A stretch of DNA of 64,000 nucleotides from Hyperoodon ampullatus (taxonomy: Eukaryota > Chordata > Mammalia > Artiodactyla > Ziphiidae), in contig OX457057.1 in the NCBI GenBank assembly GCA_949752795.1, positions 158,077,980-158,141,979 on the forward strand, in the 5' to 3' direction. The notes under the pieces were generated by a model. That model did not search any database. It saw only the letters and a list, made by a program, of their open reading frames with translations, and was not told where the DNA came from. Shown piece by piece: positions 1 through 10,969 of this stretch. The translations under genes were made by a program, and so were the position numbers. Numbering within the stretch: the first letter of the stretch is position 1; each line of letters starts with the position of its first letter.

Positions 1-2239
1 AGGCTTGCCTTTGCATTTTCATTTTCTTGCTGGTATATTATGAGGAACAGAAGTTTTAAATTTTAATGTAGCCAAATTCAAACATCTTATATTCATGCTT
101 TTGTGTCCTATCTAAGAAATTTTTGTCTACCTGAAGGTTACAAAGTTTATTCTAAAAGTTTTATAGTTTTAGCATTTACATTTAGGGCTATGATCCATCT
201 CACATTAATTTTAGTGTGTGATAAAGTAAGGGTTGAGGTTCATTTTTTCTATGTTGATAATAAGTTTTTCCAGACCATTTGTTGAAAAAGTAATCCTTTC
301 CATATTGAATTACCTTGGCATCTTTGTTGAAAATCAATTGACCTTACATATGCAGGCCTATTTTTGGAGTCTCTATTATGTTTCATTGATCTATGTGTCT
401 GAACTTATGCCAATAACCACTGTCTTGATTACTGTAGCTTTACAGTAAATGTTGAGATCAGTAAGTTTTCTAACTTTACTCTTATTTTCCAAAAAATTTT
501 TGGTTATTCCAGGCACCCAGATATCCATATAAATTTTAGAATCAGCTTGAAATTTTCTACAACAAAGCCTTCTGGGATTTTTATTGGGATTTTACTGAAT
601 CTATAAATCATTTTGGAGAGAAGTGACATTTTAATAATACTGACTCATAACAATATTGATTTTATTGAGATTTCATTGAATCGAGAAATCAACTTGGAGA
701 GAGTTGAAATTATAACAATATTCAGTCTTCCAAGCTATCAACATGGTAAATCAATCCATTTATTCATTAATTTCTCATAGAAATATTTCTATTTTTCAGA
801 GTAGAGGTTTTATGTATTTCATGTTTGGGGATGCTATTGCAAATGATATTGTCTTAGTTATTATTCTCATTTCTATCTGTTTATTGCTAATATATAGAAA
901 TACAATTGATTTTTGCATACTAATTTTGTATCCTGAGATCTTACTAAAATAACTTATTAGTTCTACCAGGTTTTTTTGTTTTTTGGGGTTTTTTGGTAGA
1001 TTTGTGAGGATTTACAGCACATTTAATCATGTCATCTGTGAAAAAAGGTGGTTTTACTTGTAGCTTTCTAATTTGTATACCTTTTATTTCTTTTCCTTAT
1101 TACACTGGTAAGAATGTCCAGTAGTTGCTGAACAGAAGTGGAAAGGGTGAACATCCTCATCTTATTCTTAATCTTAGGGTAAAAGGATTCAGGTTTCACC
1201 ATTAAGTGATTTGATAGTAATAGGTTTTTCTAAATAACTTTATTGAGATATAATTCACATGCCACAAAATTCAACCATTTAAAGTGCACAATTCAGTGAC
1301 TTTAGTATATTCATAGAAACGTGCAATCATCAGCCTTTTATCAGATTGAGGAGGTTCCCTTCAATTCTTGGTTTCCTGGGAGATTATTATAATGGATGTA
1401 TGTTGAATTTTTTCAGATGCTTTTCTTACATCAATTGAAATGACCATATAGTTTTTCTCCTCTATTGTAATAAGATGAACTACATTAATGGATTTTTAAT
1501 GTTAATCAACCTTCTAGTCCTGGGATAAACACCACTTGGTCATGGTATATTATGCTTTTTATATATCTCATTGTTGGTTTGCTAATATTTTGCTAAAAAA
1601 TTTTGACCCATGTTCATGAAGGGTATTGGTCTGTAGTTTTCTTTTCTTGTATTATTTTGTCTGGCTTTAATATCAGGATACTGCTGGCCTTGTAAAATGA
1701 GATAAGAAGTGTTTCTTCTGCTATATCTCCAAAATGAGTTTATGCTGGGTCGGTGGTATTTCTGCCTTGAATGTTTCATACAATTCACCAGTTAAGCAAT
1801 CTCGATCCACAAGTTTCTTTGTAGAAAGGCTACGAATTATGAATTAATGTCTTTAATTGATATTCAGGTTTTCTATTAATTTTTGGAATATTTTTGATTG
1901 TCTTTCAAGGAATTTGTCCATTTCATACAGGTTGTTGAGTTCACCGGCATCAAGTTGTTTATAATATCCTGTTAGTTACCCTTATAATATGTGCAGGATC
2001 GTAGAGCTATTTCCTTTTTCATTATTGATATTGGTAATATTTATATCCTTTTTGTTTTTTCATCAATATAGCCAGAGGTTTATTTATTATATTGATCTTT
2101 TCAAAGAATCAGCTTTTGATTTCATTGATGTTCTTTATTATTTTTTCTGTATTTTATTTCATTGATTTATTATTTGTTTCCTACTGATTTGGGGTTTAAT
2201 TTGCTCCTGTATTTCTAGCTTAAGGTAGAAGTTTAGATT
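1..2239 (-). mobile_element. Old L1 LINE (L1-A), ORF2 portion
   Basis: The minus strand reads as the C-terminal and middle part of L1 ORF2, heavily mutated with no long open frame. Stretches typical of antisense L1 ORF2 run in order: the [14 protein letters not shown] relic near 490-620, and the relics around 1600-1800 and 2050-2240. The element runs off the left edge of the window. It is interrupted near 1228-1335 by another L1 tail and cut at about 2239 by a younger L1; matching L1 sequence resumes near 6180. Divergence suggests an old L1M-type copy. Family-level call is firm, subfamily is not. Confidence 0.85.
1228..1335 (-). mobile_element. Short L1 3'-end fragment nested in L1-A
   Basis: This stretch begins with the reversed L1 tail pattern (ACTTTATTGAGATATAATTC) and continues as antisense L1 3' UTR. 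The surrounding L1-A text reads continuously if it is removed (the piece before ends near GTAATAGG, the piece after starts at TTTATCAGATTGAGG). It is therefore a later, strongly 5'-truncated insertion in the same orientation. Ends are approximate; no target duplication was resolved. Confidence 0.65.
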
Positions 2240-2731
2240 GTTTTTTTTTTAACATCTTTATTGGAGTATAATTGCTTTACAATGGTGTGTTAGTTTCTGC
2301 TTTATAAAATAGTGAATCAGCTATACATATACATATATCCCCAAATCTCCTCCCTCTTGCATCTCCCTCCCACCCTCCCTATCCCACCCTTCTAGGTGGT
2401 CACAAACCACCAAGCTGATCTCCCTGTGCTATGCAGCTGCTTCCCACTAGCTATCTATTTTATATTTGGTAGTATATATAAGTTCATGCCACTCTCTCAC
2501 TTCGTCCCAGCTTACCCTTCCTACTCCCCATGTCCTGAAGTCCATTCTACACGTCTGCATCTTTATTCCTGTCCTGCCCACAGGTTCTACAGAACCTTTT
2601 TTATTTTTTTTTTAGATTCCATATATATGTGTTAGCATATGGTATTTTTTTTTTCTCTTTCTGACTTACTTCACTCTGTATAACAGGCTCTAGGTCCATC
2701 CACTTCACTACAAATAACTCAATTTCGTTTC
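2240..2731 (-). mobile_element. Younger cetartiodactyl L1 (L1-B), 3' end
   Basis: A T-run at 2240-2249 (the poly-A tail on the minus strand) is followed by antisense L1 3' UTR and then the last codons of ORF2. The minus strand encodes a recognisable ORF2 C-terminus near 2601-2730 (MDLEPVIQSEVSQKEKKK). It is the same family as the plus-strand copy whose tail lies at 41290-41640. The coding sequence stops abruptly at the SINE at 2732; the sequence beyond the SINE is L1 ORF1, so about 4 kb of the element is missing. Confidence 0.85.
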
Positions 2732-2936
2732 TTTTTTTTTTTTTGTGGTACGTGGGCCTCTCACTGTTGTAGCCTCTCCCGTTGCGGAGCACAGGCTCCG
2801 GACGCGCAGGCTCAGCGGCCATGGCTCACGGGCCTAGCCGCTCTGCGGCATGTGGGATCTTCCCAGACTGGGGCACGAACCCGCGGCCCCTGCATCGGCA
2901 GGCAGACTCTCAACCACTGCACCACCAGGGAAGCCC
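2732..2936 (-). mobile_element. CHR-type tRNA-derived SINE at an L1 deletion junction
   Basis: Short-form cetacean SINE in reverse: T-run, then GGTACGTGGGCC, through to ACCAGGGAAGCCC, the reverse of the 5' end. The pol III B-box and A-box equivalents are present in reverse (near CACGAACCCG and CCACTGCACC). Unlike most other SINEs in this window, I find no target-site duplication: the left flank (AACTCAATTTCGTTTC) does not match the right flank (GATAGTTTGATT). The flanks belong to two distant parts of L1. Confidence 0.9.
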
Positions 2937-2943
2937 GATAGTT

Positions 2944-3421
2944 TGATTAATATGTGTCTTGTCATGTTTCTCCTTGGATATATCCTGTATGGGACTCCCT
3001 ATGCTTCCTGGACTTGATTGACTATTTCCTTTCCCATATTAGAGAAGTTTTCAACTATAATCTCTTCAAATATTTTCTCAGAACCTTTCTTTTTCTCTTC
3101 TTCTTCTGAGACCCCTATAATTCGAATGTTGGTGCATTTAATGTTGTCCCAGAGGTCTCTGAGACTGCCCTCAACTCTTTTCATTCTTTTTTCTTTATTC
3201 CGCTCTGCAGTAGTTATTTCCACTCTTTTATCTTCCAGGTCACTTATCCGTTCTCCTGCCTCTGTTATTCTGCTATTAATTCCTCCTAGAGAATTTTTAA
3301 TTTCATTTACTGTGTTGTTCATCATTATTTGTTTGCTCTTTAGTTCTTCTAGGTCCTTGTTAAATGTTTCTTGTATTTTCTCCATTCTATTTCCAAGATT
3401 TTGGATCATCTTTACTATCAT
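2944..3421 (-). pseudogene. L1 ORF1p fragment (L1-B)
   Basis: The minus strand has a 140-codon open frame (2999-3421) matching the middle of L1 ORF1p, the RNA-binding trimeric chaperone of the L1 particle. The first part (residues about 1-90) is heptad-rich coiled coil (NKDLEELKSKQ, ISDLEDK). The second part begins the RNA-recognition domain (RDLWDNIKCTNIRIIGVSEEEE). ORF1 text continues past the stop to about 2944 in a shifted frame and is then cut by the SINE junction, so the C-terminal domain is lost. It is non-functional, with similar layout to the ORF1 at 36225. Confidence 0.85.
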
Positions 3422-3931
3422 TATTCTGAATTCTTTTTCAGGTAGCTGCCTATTTCCTCTTCATTTGTTTGGTCTGGTGTGTTTTTGCCTTGCTCCTTCA
3501 TCTGCTGTGTATTTCTCTGTCTTCTCATTTTGCTTAACTTACTGTGTTTGGGGTCTCCTTTTCGCAGGCTGAAGGTTCGTAGTTCCCGTTGTTTTTGGTG
3601 TCTGCCCCCAGTGGCTAAGGTTGGCTCAGTGGGTTGTGTAGGCTTCCTGGTGGAGGGGACTGGTGCCTGTGTTCTGGTGGATGAGGCTGGATCTTGTCTT
3701 TCTGGTGGACAGGACTGTGTCCAGTGGTGTGTTTTGGGGTGTCTGTGACCTTATTATGATTTCAGGCAGCCTTTCTGCTAATGGGTGGGGTTGTGTTCCT
3801 GTCTTGCCAGTTGTTTGTCTAGGGTGCCTAGCACTGTAGTTTGCTGGTCGTTGAGTGGAGCTGGGTCTTAGCGGTGATATGGAGATCTCTGGGAGAGCTT
3901 TCACTGCTTGATATTATGTGGAGTTGAGAGG

Positions 3932-4088
3932 TCTCTGGTGGACCAATGTCCTTAACTCGGCTCTCCCACCTCAGAGGCACAGGCCTGACACCCTCTCTTC
4001 TTTCTTTCTTTTTTTTATGACAGGCCAGGTGTCAGGCCTGTGCCTCTGAGTTGGGAGAGCTGAGTTCAGGACATCGGTCCACCAGAGA
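3932..4088. repeat. 61-bp inverted repeat (foldback) in L1-B 5' UTR
   Basis: Left arm 3932-3992 (begins TCTCTGGTGGACC, ends CAGGCCTGACACC) is the reverse complement of right arm 4028-4088 (begins GGTGTCAGGCCTG, ends GGTCCACCAGAGA). By hand alignment 57 of 61 positions pair. The 35-nt loop is pyrimidine-rich on the plus strand (3993-4027). Transcribed from either strand this would form a very stable hairpin. Confidence 0.9.
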
Positions 4089-5578
4089 TGTCCTGGTCAG
4101 AGCACCAAGACCCTATCAGCCACATGGCCCAGAAGATAAGGGAGAAAAAAAGAAAGAAAGAAAAAACTAATAAAATAAAATAAAGTTATTAAAGTTAAAA
4201 AATATATTAAAAATAAAAAATTTTTAAAGTCATAAAAAAAGGAAAGAAAGAAGAGAGCAACCAAACCAATAAACAAATCTAACAATGATAATAAACTCTA
4301 AATACTAAACTAAGATAAACATAAAACCAGAAACAAATTAGATGCAGAAAGCAAACCCCAAGTCTACAGTTGCTCCCAAAGTCCACCGCCTCAATTGTGG
4401 GATGATTCGTTTTCTACTCAGGTATTCCACGGATGCAGGGTACATCAGGTTGATTGTGGAGATTTAATCTGCTGCTCCCGAGGCTGCTGGGAGAGATTTC
4501 CCTTTCTCTTCTTTTTTTGCACAGCTCCTGGGGTTCAGCTTTGGATTTGGCCCCACCTCTGTGTGTAGGTCCCCTGAGGGTGTGTGTTCTTCACTCAGAC
4601 AGACGGGGTTAAAGTAGCAGCTGATAAGGGGGCTCTGGCTCATTCAGGCAGGGGGGAGGGAGGGGTACGGAATGCGGGGCAAGCCTGCAGTGGCAGAGGC
4701 CGGCATGACATTGCACCAGCCTGAGGCACGCTGTGCGTTCTCCCGGGGAAGTTGTCCCTGGAACGAGGAACCCTGGCAGTGGCGGGCTGCACAGGCTCCC
4801 AGGAGGGGAGGTGTGGAGAGTGACCTGTGCTTGCACACAGGCTTCTTGGTGGCGGTGGCAGCAGCCTTAGTGTCTCATGCCCGTCTCTGGGGTCCGCACT
4901 GATAGCTGCGGCTCGCACCCGTCTCTGGAGCTCATTTAGGCAGCGCTCTGAATCCCCTCTCCTTGTGCACCCCGAAACAATGGTCTCTTGCCTCTTAGGC
5001 AGGTCCAGACTTTTTCCCGGACTCCCTCCCGGCTAGCTGTGGTGCACTAGCCCCCTTCAGGCTATGTTCACGCAGCCAACCCCAGTCCTCTCCCTGGGAT
5101 CTGACTTCCGAAGCCCGAGCCTCAGCTCCCAGCTCCCACCCATCCCGGTGGGTGAGCAGACAAGCCTCTGAGGCTGGAGAGTGCTGGTCGGCACCGATCC
5201 TCTGTGCGGGAATCTCTCCACTTTGCCCTCTGCACCCCTGTTGCTGCGCTCTCCTCCAAGGCTCCGAAGCTTCCCCCGTGCTACCACCCCACACCCCCCA
5301 CACCCCATCTCCACCAGTGAAGGGGCTTCCTAGTGTGTGGAAACCTTTCCTCCTTCACAGCTCCCTCCCCAAGGTGCAGGTCCCGTCCCTATTCTTTTGT
5401 CTCTGTTTTTTCTTTTTTCTTCTGCCCTACCCAGGTACGTGGGGGAGTTTCTTGCCTTTTGAGAGGTCTGAGGTCTTCTGCCAGCGTTCAGTGGGTGTTC
5501 TATAGGAGTTGTTCCACATGTAGATGTATTTCTGATGTATTTGTAGGGAGGAAGGTGATCTCCATGTCTTACTCCTCT

Positions 5579-5587
5579 GCCATCTTG
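5579..5587 (-). promoter_or_regulatory. YY1-like site at the L1-B 5' end
   Basis: The minus strand reads CAAGATGGC about 15 bases from the inferred L1 5' terminus. In other mammalian L1s a YY1 site at this place (AAGATGGCnnn) directs transcription to start at the first base of the element. The match and position are seen here; function in this copy is inferred. Confidence 0.6.
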
Positions 5588-5600
5588 AAGGTCTCCTCCA

Positions 5601-6180
5601 TACGAATTCTTTAAAACACATAAACAAGGCTTGAAGAAAGAAGCTCCCAGCTGTTATAATTTGTCTCTTCCATTGCTCTCTTATAGAACCAGCCTTTGTT
5701 CCTTTTTTTCAGTGCCAGGGACTTGCTGTGTTTCACCTGATGTAATTTGTCCAGGCGTTAATTATGCATCTTCAAGATGCAAGATGCATGAATTCCTCTA
5801 GTAACAGATCTGCTGGCAGAGGGCTATATTGTATTGTGCAGCTTTGCTTTTTTGTTTTTTTGGGTTTCTTTGCGGTACGCGGGCCTCTCACCGCTGCGGC
5901 CTCTCCCGTTGCGGAGCACAGGCCCCGGACGCGCAGGCTCAGCGACCATGGCTCAAGGGCCCAGCCGCTCCGCGGCATGTGGGATCCCCCCGGAGCGGGT
6001 CACGAACCCGTGTCCCCTGCATCGGCAGGCGGACTCTCAACCACTGCGCCACCAGGGAAGCCCCAGCTTTGCTCTTTTTTTCCTTTGTGCTTGGTCTAGT
6101 TTCACTGGCTCACAGGATGCTGCATGCAGAGGCCTCGCACCTGGCCCTTCAGACTAGAGTTCCTCATGCAAAATGCGGAA
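5601..6180. other. Unassigned sequence between L1-B 5' end and resumed L1-A
   Basis: Apart from the SINE at 5849-6063, this 580-bp stretch is not recognisable as L1 or any other repeat. It lies between the 5' end of the inserted L1-B and the point where host L1-A resumes (about 6180, AGTTTTATCC...AATGTAAGC). It includes a small imperfect palindrome, AATTATGCATCTT at 5760-5772 opposite AAGATGCATGAATT at 5781-5794. Confidence 0.45.
5849..6063 (-). mobile_element. CHR-type SINE, short form
   Basis: Reverse-oriented short SINE with T-rich tail, GCGGTACGCGGGCC start and ACCAGGGAAGCCC end. It is bracketed by the duplication CAGCTTTGCT (5839-5848 and 6064-6073), confirming L1-type target-primed insertion. 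CpG positions are well kept, so it is relatively young among the copies here. Confidence 0.93.
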
Positions 6181-9100
6181 GCTTATATTGTTGCTTGTAG
6201 AGTTTTATCCTTTTTTAATGTAAGCTTTTAAACCTATAAATTTCCCTTTAAGTTACATTTCACAAATTTTGTGAAATAATATGAGTTTTCTTTTCATTGA
6301 GCCCAAAATATTTTCTAACTTTCATGTGATATCTTCTTTGAATCGTGCATTATTTAGAAATATGCTGCTTAATTTCCAAGTGTTTCGGGATTTTCCAGGT
6401 ATTTTTCCATTACTTATTTCTAGTTTAACTGCTTTTTATCAGAGAACACACTACATATGATTTCAATCATTTAAAATTTCTAGAGAATTATTTAACAGCT
6501 GGACATATGTTTTATCTTGGTAAATGTTCCCTGTGTACTAGAAAAGAATGTGTATTTTGCATATGTTGAATGGAGTGTTCAACAAATGTCAGTTAGTCCA
6601 AGCTGGTTGAAATGTTTAAATCTTCCATATCCCTAGTATTTTCTGTCTGCTTGATCTATCAGTTACTGAAAGGAGTGCTGATATCTGCAACTATGAAAAT
6701 AAATTTGTTTTTTTCTCTTTTCAGATCTGTTGGGTGCTTCATGCATTTTGAAAGTCAGTTAACAGGTGGATGCACACTTAGGATTATTATGCCTTCTTGA
6801 TTTATTGACACCTTTTATCATGGTGAAATATCCCTGTTTATCCTTGATAATATGTCTTATTCTGAAGTCTATTTTTTTCTACTGTTAATATAGCTAAAAC
6901 AGCCCTATCTTTTCCCAACTTTGCCCTTTTGTGTCTTTATATTTAAATAGAATTTTTTTATAGACCACATATTGTTACTATCCTGTCTAACAATCTCTTA
7001 CCTATTATTATAGAGTTGAGACCATTTATATTTAATGAAATTATTGATATGACTGTATTTAAATCTACCACTTTGCTACTGTTTTGATATTTGTCTCATC
7101 TATTCTTTGTGGCTTTTTTCCTATTTTTTGACTTTCTTTTGGATTAATTGAGTATTTTTTAATTCCATTTTATCACCACTATTGGCTAGCTAGCTATAAT
7201 ATCTTTTTATATTTTAAATGCTCATCTAGGGTTTATAATATGCATCTTTATCTTACTTATGTTTACCTTGAAATAACATTATATACTACCTCACATATAA
7301 TGTAAGAATATTACAATAATATACTTCCATTCCCTTATCCTGTCCTTTGTGCTATTGTTGTCACATATTTTGCTTTTTCATGTTAAAATTCCCACAACAT
7401 ATTATTATTTTTGCTTTAAGCAATCAATTATATTTTAAGAAATTTTTAAATTATAAAAAAAAATCCTTGATATTTATCCACATATTTACCATTTTTAGGC
7501 TCTTCATTCCTTTGTATAGATCCATATTTTCATCAGGTATCATTTTCCTTCTGCCTGAAAAACTACATCCTTGTAGTGCAGTTCTGCTGGCCACAAACTC
7601 CCACAGCTTTTCTTTCTCTGAAAAAAGTTTTTATTTTATCTTCATGTTTGAAAGGTATTTTTACTGGGTATAGAATTCTAGGTTGACAAACTTTTTCCCC
7701 CACACTTTAAAGATATACTGTCTTCGACTTACATAGTTTCTGAAGAAAAGTCAGTTGTAATTCTTATCTTTTGTTCTCTGTGCATAATGTGTCTTTTCCC
7801 CCTGTATCTACATTTAAGATTTTTCTCAGAATCAGTAGCTTGCTGTGGTTTGATTGTGAGGTTCTTGGAGAGGTTTTCTTAGTATGTTTCCTGCTTATGT
7901 ATGTTCATAGAGCTCCTTAGATCTTAGTTGATATTTTTTGTAAAATTTGGAAAATATTTGGTCATTATTTCTTCAAATATTATTTTTGTTCTCTTTTTTT
8001 TTCTCTCTTCTCCTTCCAAAGACTCCAGTTTACATGTTAGTCAATATGACATTTCACCACAGGTCTGTTTATTTTTCTTAATTTTTAAAATCTCTGTGTG
8101 TAAGCTTCATTATGGTTAGGTTCTACTGCAATGTCTTCAAGAGGTTCTACTGCTTTATCCTCAGTATTATCTATTTTTTATGTCATGTCTATTCTGCTAT
8201 TAATCCCTTTATCAAGTGAATTTTTCATTTCAGATAGAAGTTCTCTTTACTTTCTTTTATGTTTCCCTTTTCTCTCCTCATCATGTCCCTATTTTCCATT
8301 TAATAACTGATCATATTGAGTGTAGTTATAATACCTGTTTACATGTCTTTGTCTGGTAGTTTTATAATCTCTGTCATTTGGGGGCTTATTGATGTCGACT
8401 GGTTGTTCTCCTGGCTTTGGATCACATTTTCCTGCTCTTTTTCATGTCTTGTCATTTTTTATTAGATGCCAAACATTGTGAATTTTTCATTGTTAAGTCT
8501 TAGATTTTGTTTAATTCCTTTTAAAAATGTTGGACATTGCTCTGACAGAAAATTAAGTCTTTTGCAGATTAGTGTGATTTGTTTGATGCTTATTTTTAAG
8601 TTTTTGGTGTGGGTCTGGATTATCCTTTACGGCTATTTTAGCACTACCACTAACACCCTAGTCTTACAAGGTCTTTACTAAATGTTCCATGTGTGGAATG
8701 GGATCTCTCTACTCTAACTGGTAAAAACTCATTATTCTTGGTTCTATGTGACCTCTAGTAATTGTTCAATTTACATGCACACAAAAAATTTTCTTTGCCA
8801 GAAATCTCACCCTACAGTTATGCAGATTTCTATTCAACCAAGGGCTCAAGGGGACCCATAGGCAGATTTCTGGTGCTCTTTCTTAGCATAACTCCCTCCT
8901 TTCCAATACTCTGTTTCACAAATTCTAGCTGCCTCAGCCCACCTAAATTCTAATCTCTGTCTTCTCAGTTCATCAAAATGCAGGGTTCTGTTTGGTCCCC
9001 TCTCCCTGTACCATGGTCCAGAAACTGTCTGGAGGAAGAAGGCCAGGGCAATCACTGGATTCACATCATTTGTTTCCCCTCTCAGAAATCATAGTGCTAT

Positions 9101-9215
9101 GCTGCCTGATGTCTGAAAACATATATTTTTTTCCAATTTTCTAGTTGTTTTTGGTGGTAGGTTAAATGGGAACCCTACTCTCTCCCATGGCTGGAAGTGA
9201 AAGGGTATGTAAATG
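6181..9215 (-). mobile_element. Old L1 (L1-A) continued: ORF2 N-part, ORF1 relic, 5' region
   Basis: Antisense L1 text resumes where 2239 left off (AATGTAAGCTTTTAAACCTATAAATTTCCC is the direct continuation in L1 ORF2). It passes through an ORF2 relic (6200-7200) and an ORF1-like relic (about 7850-8250: GGTCATTATTTCTTCAAATATT...). An old L1M 5' region (8300-9215) ends in a CTAGTTG...ATGGCTGGAAGTG block. No long frame survives. Total original length including 1-2239 is more than 5 kb. Confidence 0.75.
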
Positions 9216-10426
9216 TTTTTGTTTAAAAAAAAAACACTATATTTTAAGTACATATTATTTGTATAGCAACTCCATATAACATAAGACAGTTCCAAAAATA
9301 CAATTGCTAACCTGTAAATCAAATGAAGAATGATATAAATCACCTAATATTTGAAGAAATTGTACAAATCTTTGAACATGTAATAAATGAGGAGTTAGTA
9401 TGTTATTCCCAAAATGTAATGGAAGCTTGTCAAGAAATCTAAGAATCATTTGCATCTGAATAATACAATAACTAGTTTTAAGGAAATAAGCAATTTTTTT
9501 CCAGCACTTCATCTGATAGTATTCAACTACCTAATGTTTTTTGCTCTTAGGAAAATTTTCTGACCAAATAACCTCTGCTCTTTTTGGTTGTTTCCACTTC
9601 TCCAAAGTGTAAAGATGGTTTTCATACTAGGGTACTAAATAGAAGATTGCCTATGACACTGGATATCTCTCTAGAAAATAAAGACTCCTCCAAATTTCAA
9701 GACTCACAATAATTAAGAAAAAACATTCTACACTATGTCTTTATTTTTATTGGGGATTGAGATTCTTCTTCCTAATCCACTATGCCCCGCAATCCTTCAA
9801 CAAGACCATTACCACCACTACCATACAACTAGTCCCAGCTTACACGTAGGTTAATTTACAAACTCTTTTTTATAACACTAGTTGCTTAGAACTTGGAATG
9901 CATTTTTAGACAGGTTAGAGACTTTCTGACATGCTGTGGTATATGTTAGAGATTCTGTACAGGATCCACACCAACTTAGAGAGAAATCTTTTTTAGAAAG
10001 AAAATAGCTAAGTATGTTCACAGCACAACTTAATGATTATGGAGTTCACCTGTCCTCTGTTTTCCACAAATATTGATGTACCACCTCATAAGCATAAAGA
10101 TTGGATTAGTCCTGGCCTTGGTACTAAGGCTTGGATTAAAAGTGGCATCTCAGCAAATTGCTAGCGAATTGGTCCATGAGTTGGCCAAAGGGCAAAAGCA
10201 CGAGCCAAATTTTCCATTAATTCTGCTCAACATCCCTGCCATACTCAATGAACTTCTTTCAGTGCTTCAGGCTCATTGGTGCCTAGAACCTGATTGCCCT
10301 GAGGATGTGAAACATATATTTCACTGTTGTCTCAGAAGCTTAAGAGAAATTCCCTGTCAGAATAATTGGGTACTATGAAGGGGAAGAAACTCTTGTCAAG
10401 TTTCTAACTTAAAATTTTCATTATTG
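9216..10426. other. Unassigned unique-looking sequence
   Basis: No repeat or gene recognised. Between 10073 and 10378 the plus strand has a 101-codon frame (MMYHLISIKIGLVLALVLRL...) without close stops; its first 20 residues are hydrophobic and the rest has ordinary globular composition. I recognise no family, and there is no splice or poly-A context that I can point to, so it is most likely chance or an ancient element. Confidence 0.4.
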
Positions 10427-10534
10427 GGACTTCCCTGGCGGTCCAGTGGTTAAGACTCCATGCTTCCACTGCAGGGGGCATGGGTTTGATCCCTGGTTGG
10501 GGAACTAAGATCCCACATGCCGTGCGGCCAAACA

Positions 10535-10573
<39 letters not shown>

Positions 10574-10576
10574 ATA
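10427..10576 (+). mobile_element. CHR-1-like SINE, short tRNA-end-only copy
   Basis: GGGACTTCCCTGGCGGTCCAGTGG starts a tRNA-like head (A-box GGTCCAGTGG region, B-box GGTTTGATCCC) that stops after ATGCCGTGCGGCCAAA. It is followed by an (AAAT)n tail of about 45 bases. Only about 105 bp of SINE body is present, an older small form, similar to the copy at 58602-58722. Confidence 0.85.
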
Positions 10577-10599
10577 GGGAAGATTATGTAAAAAAAAAT

Positions 10600-10830
10600 C
10601 TCATTACTGATTATTGACTATGTGTCAGCTTATGTAATCCTCACAAATCTGCAAGGCAGGTATTTGTATTCCTACTTTTCAGGTAAGGAAAGTAAGCCTT
10701 AGAAAGGTTAAATAAGGTACCCAAGGTCACATGAGAAGTTGTAGAGGTACAGCCAAAATTCAAACCCAGATTCATATGACAGCCAAAATTGTGTTCTTAA
10801 TCACAGAGTTACTTTGCAAGTCCATGTTTG
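10600..10830 (-). mobile_element. MIR SINE relic
   Basis: Reverse MIR pattern: ACTATGTGTCAGC, ATCCTCACAA, AGGAAAGTAAGCCTTAGAAAGGTTAAATAAGGTACCCAAGGTCACA, then CAAACCCAG. Old, diverged tRNA-derived repeat; no coding role. Confidence 0.8.
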
Positions 10831-10969
10831 GCTTTTCACAGGTACAACTCTCCAACATCCATAATCCTTTCAAGTGAAACTAAACTCTCAAAAGAGAATG
10901 AACGCGAGGCTGGGTAAAACAGGAATAAAACTAACCCTGCAATCCAAGTTCATCCTGGGTTCATAATTA

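Larger units (their letters stand above)
2937..5600 (-). mobile_element. Younger L1 (L1-B), ORF1 fragment and full 5' UTR
   Basis: On the minus strand this holds a 5' UTR of about 2.1 kb (5600 down to about 3480) followed by ORF1 up to the break at 2937. The 5' UTR is GC-rich between 4600 and 5300, unlike its AT-rich surroundings. The 5' terminus carries a GGAGGAG...CAAGATGGC start typical of L1 (see 5579-5587), so the 5' end looks complete, which is rare since most L1 copies are 5'-truncated. The unit continues across the SINE into the 3' end at 2240-2731. A large foldback sits inside the 5' UTR at 3932-4088. Confidence 0.85.

Noticed and set aside
3993..4027. CRISPR-like or prokaryotic insert
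   Set aside because: No spaced direct repeats of constant length anywhere; all repeats are eukaryotic transposons and microsatellites. Bacterial genes, operators and ribosome sites are absent.
4609..5505. Cluster of overlapping 60-117-codon frames on both strands in GC-rich DNA
   Set aside because: This GC-rich block is the L1-B 5' UTR. Several frames on both strands overlap here without any known domain, and the sequence lies inside a mobile element.
5764..6200. Frames such as 111 and 123 codons with repeated VASPVAEHRLRTRRLSGHGS-like text
   Set aside because: All frames with this text (also near 14617, 16742, 21801, 35413, 42172, 44743, 51505, 55050, 56506, 62208) are the CHR SINE read on one strand or the other; they look like a protein family only because the SINE is repeated.
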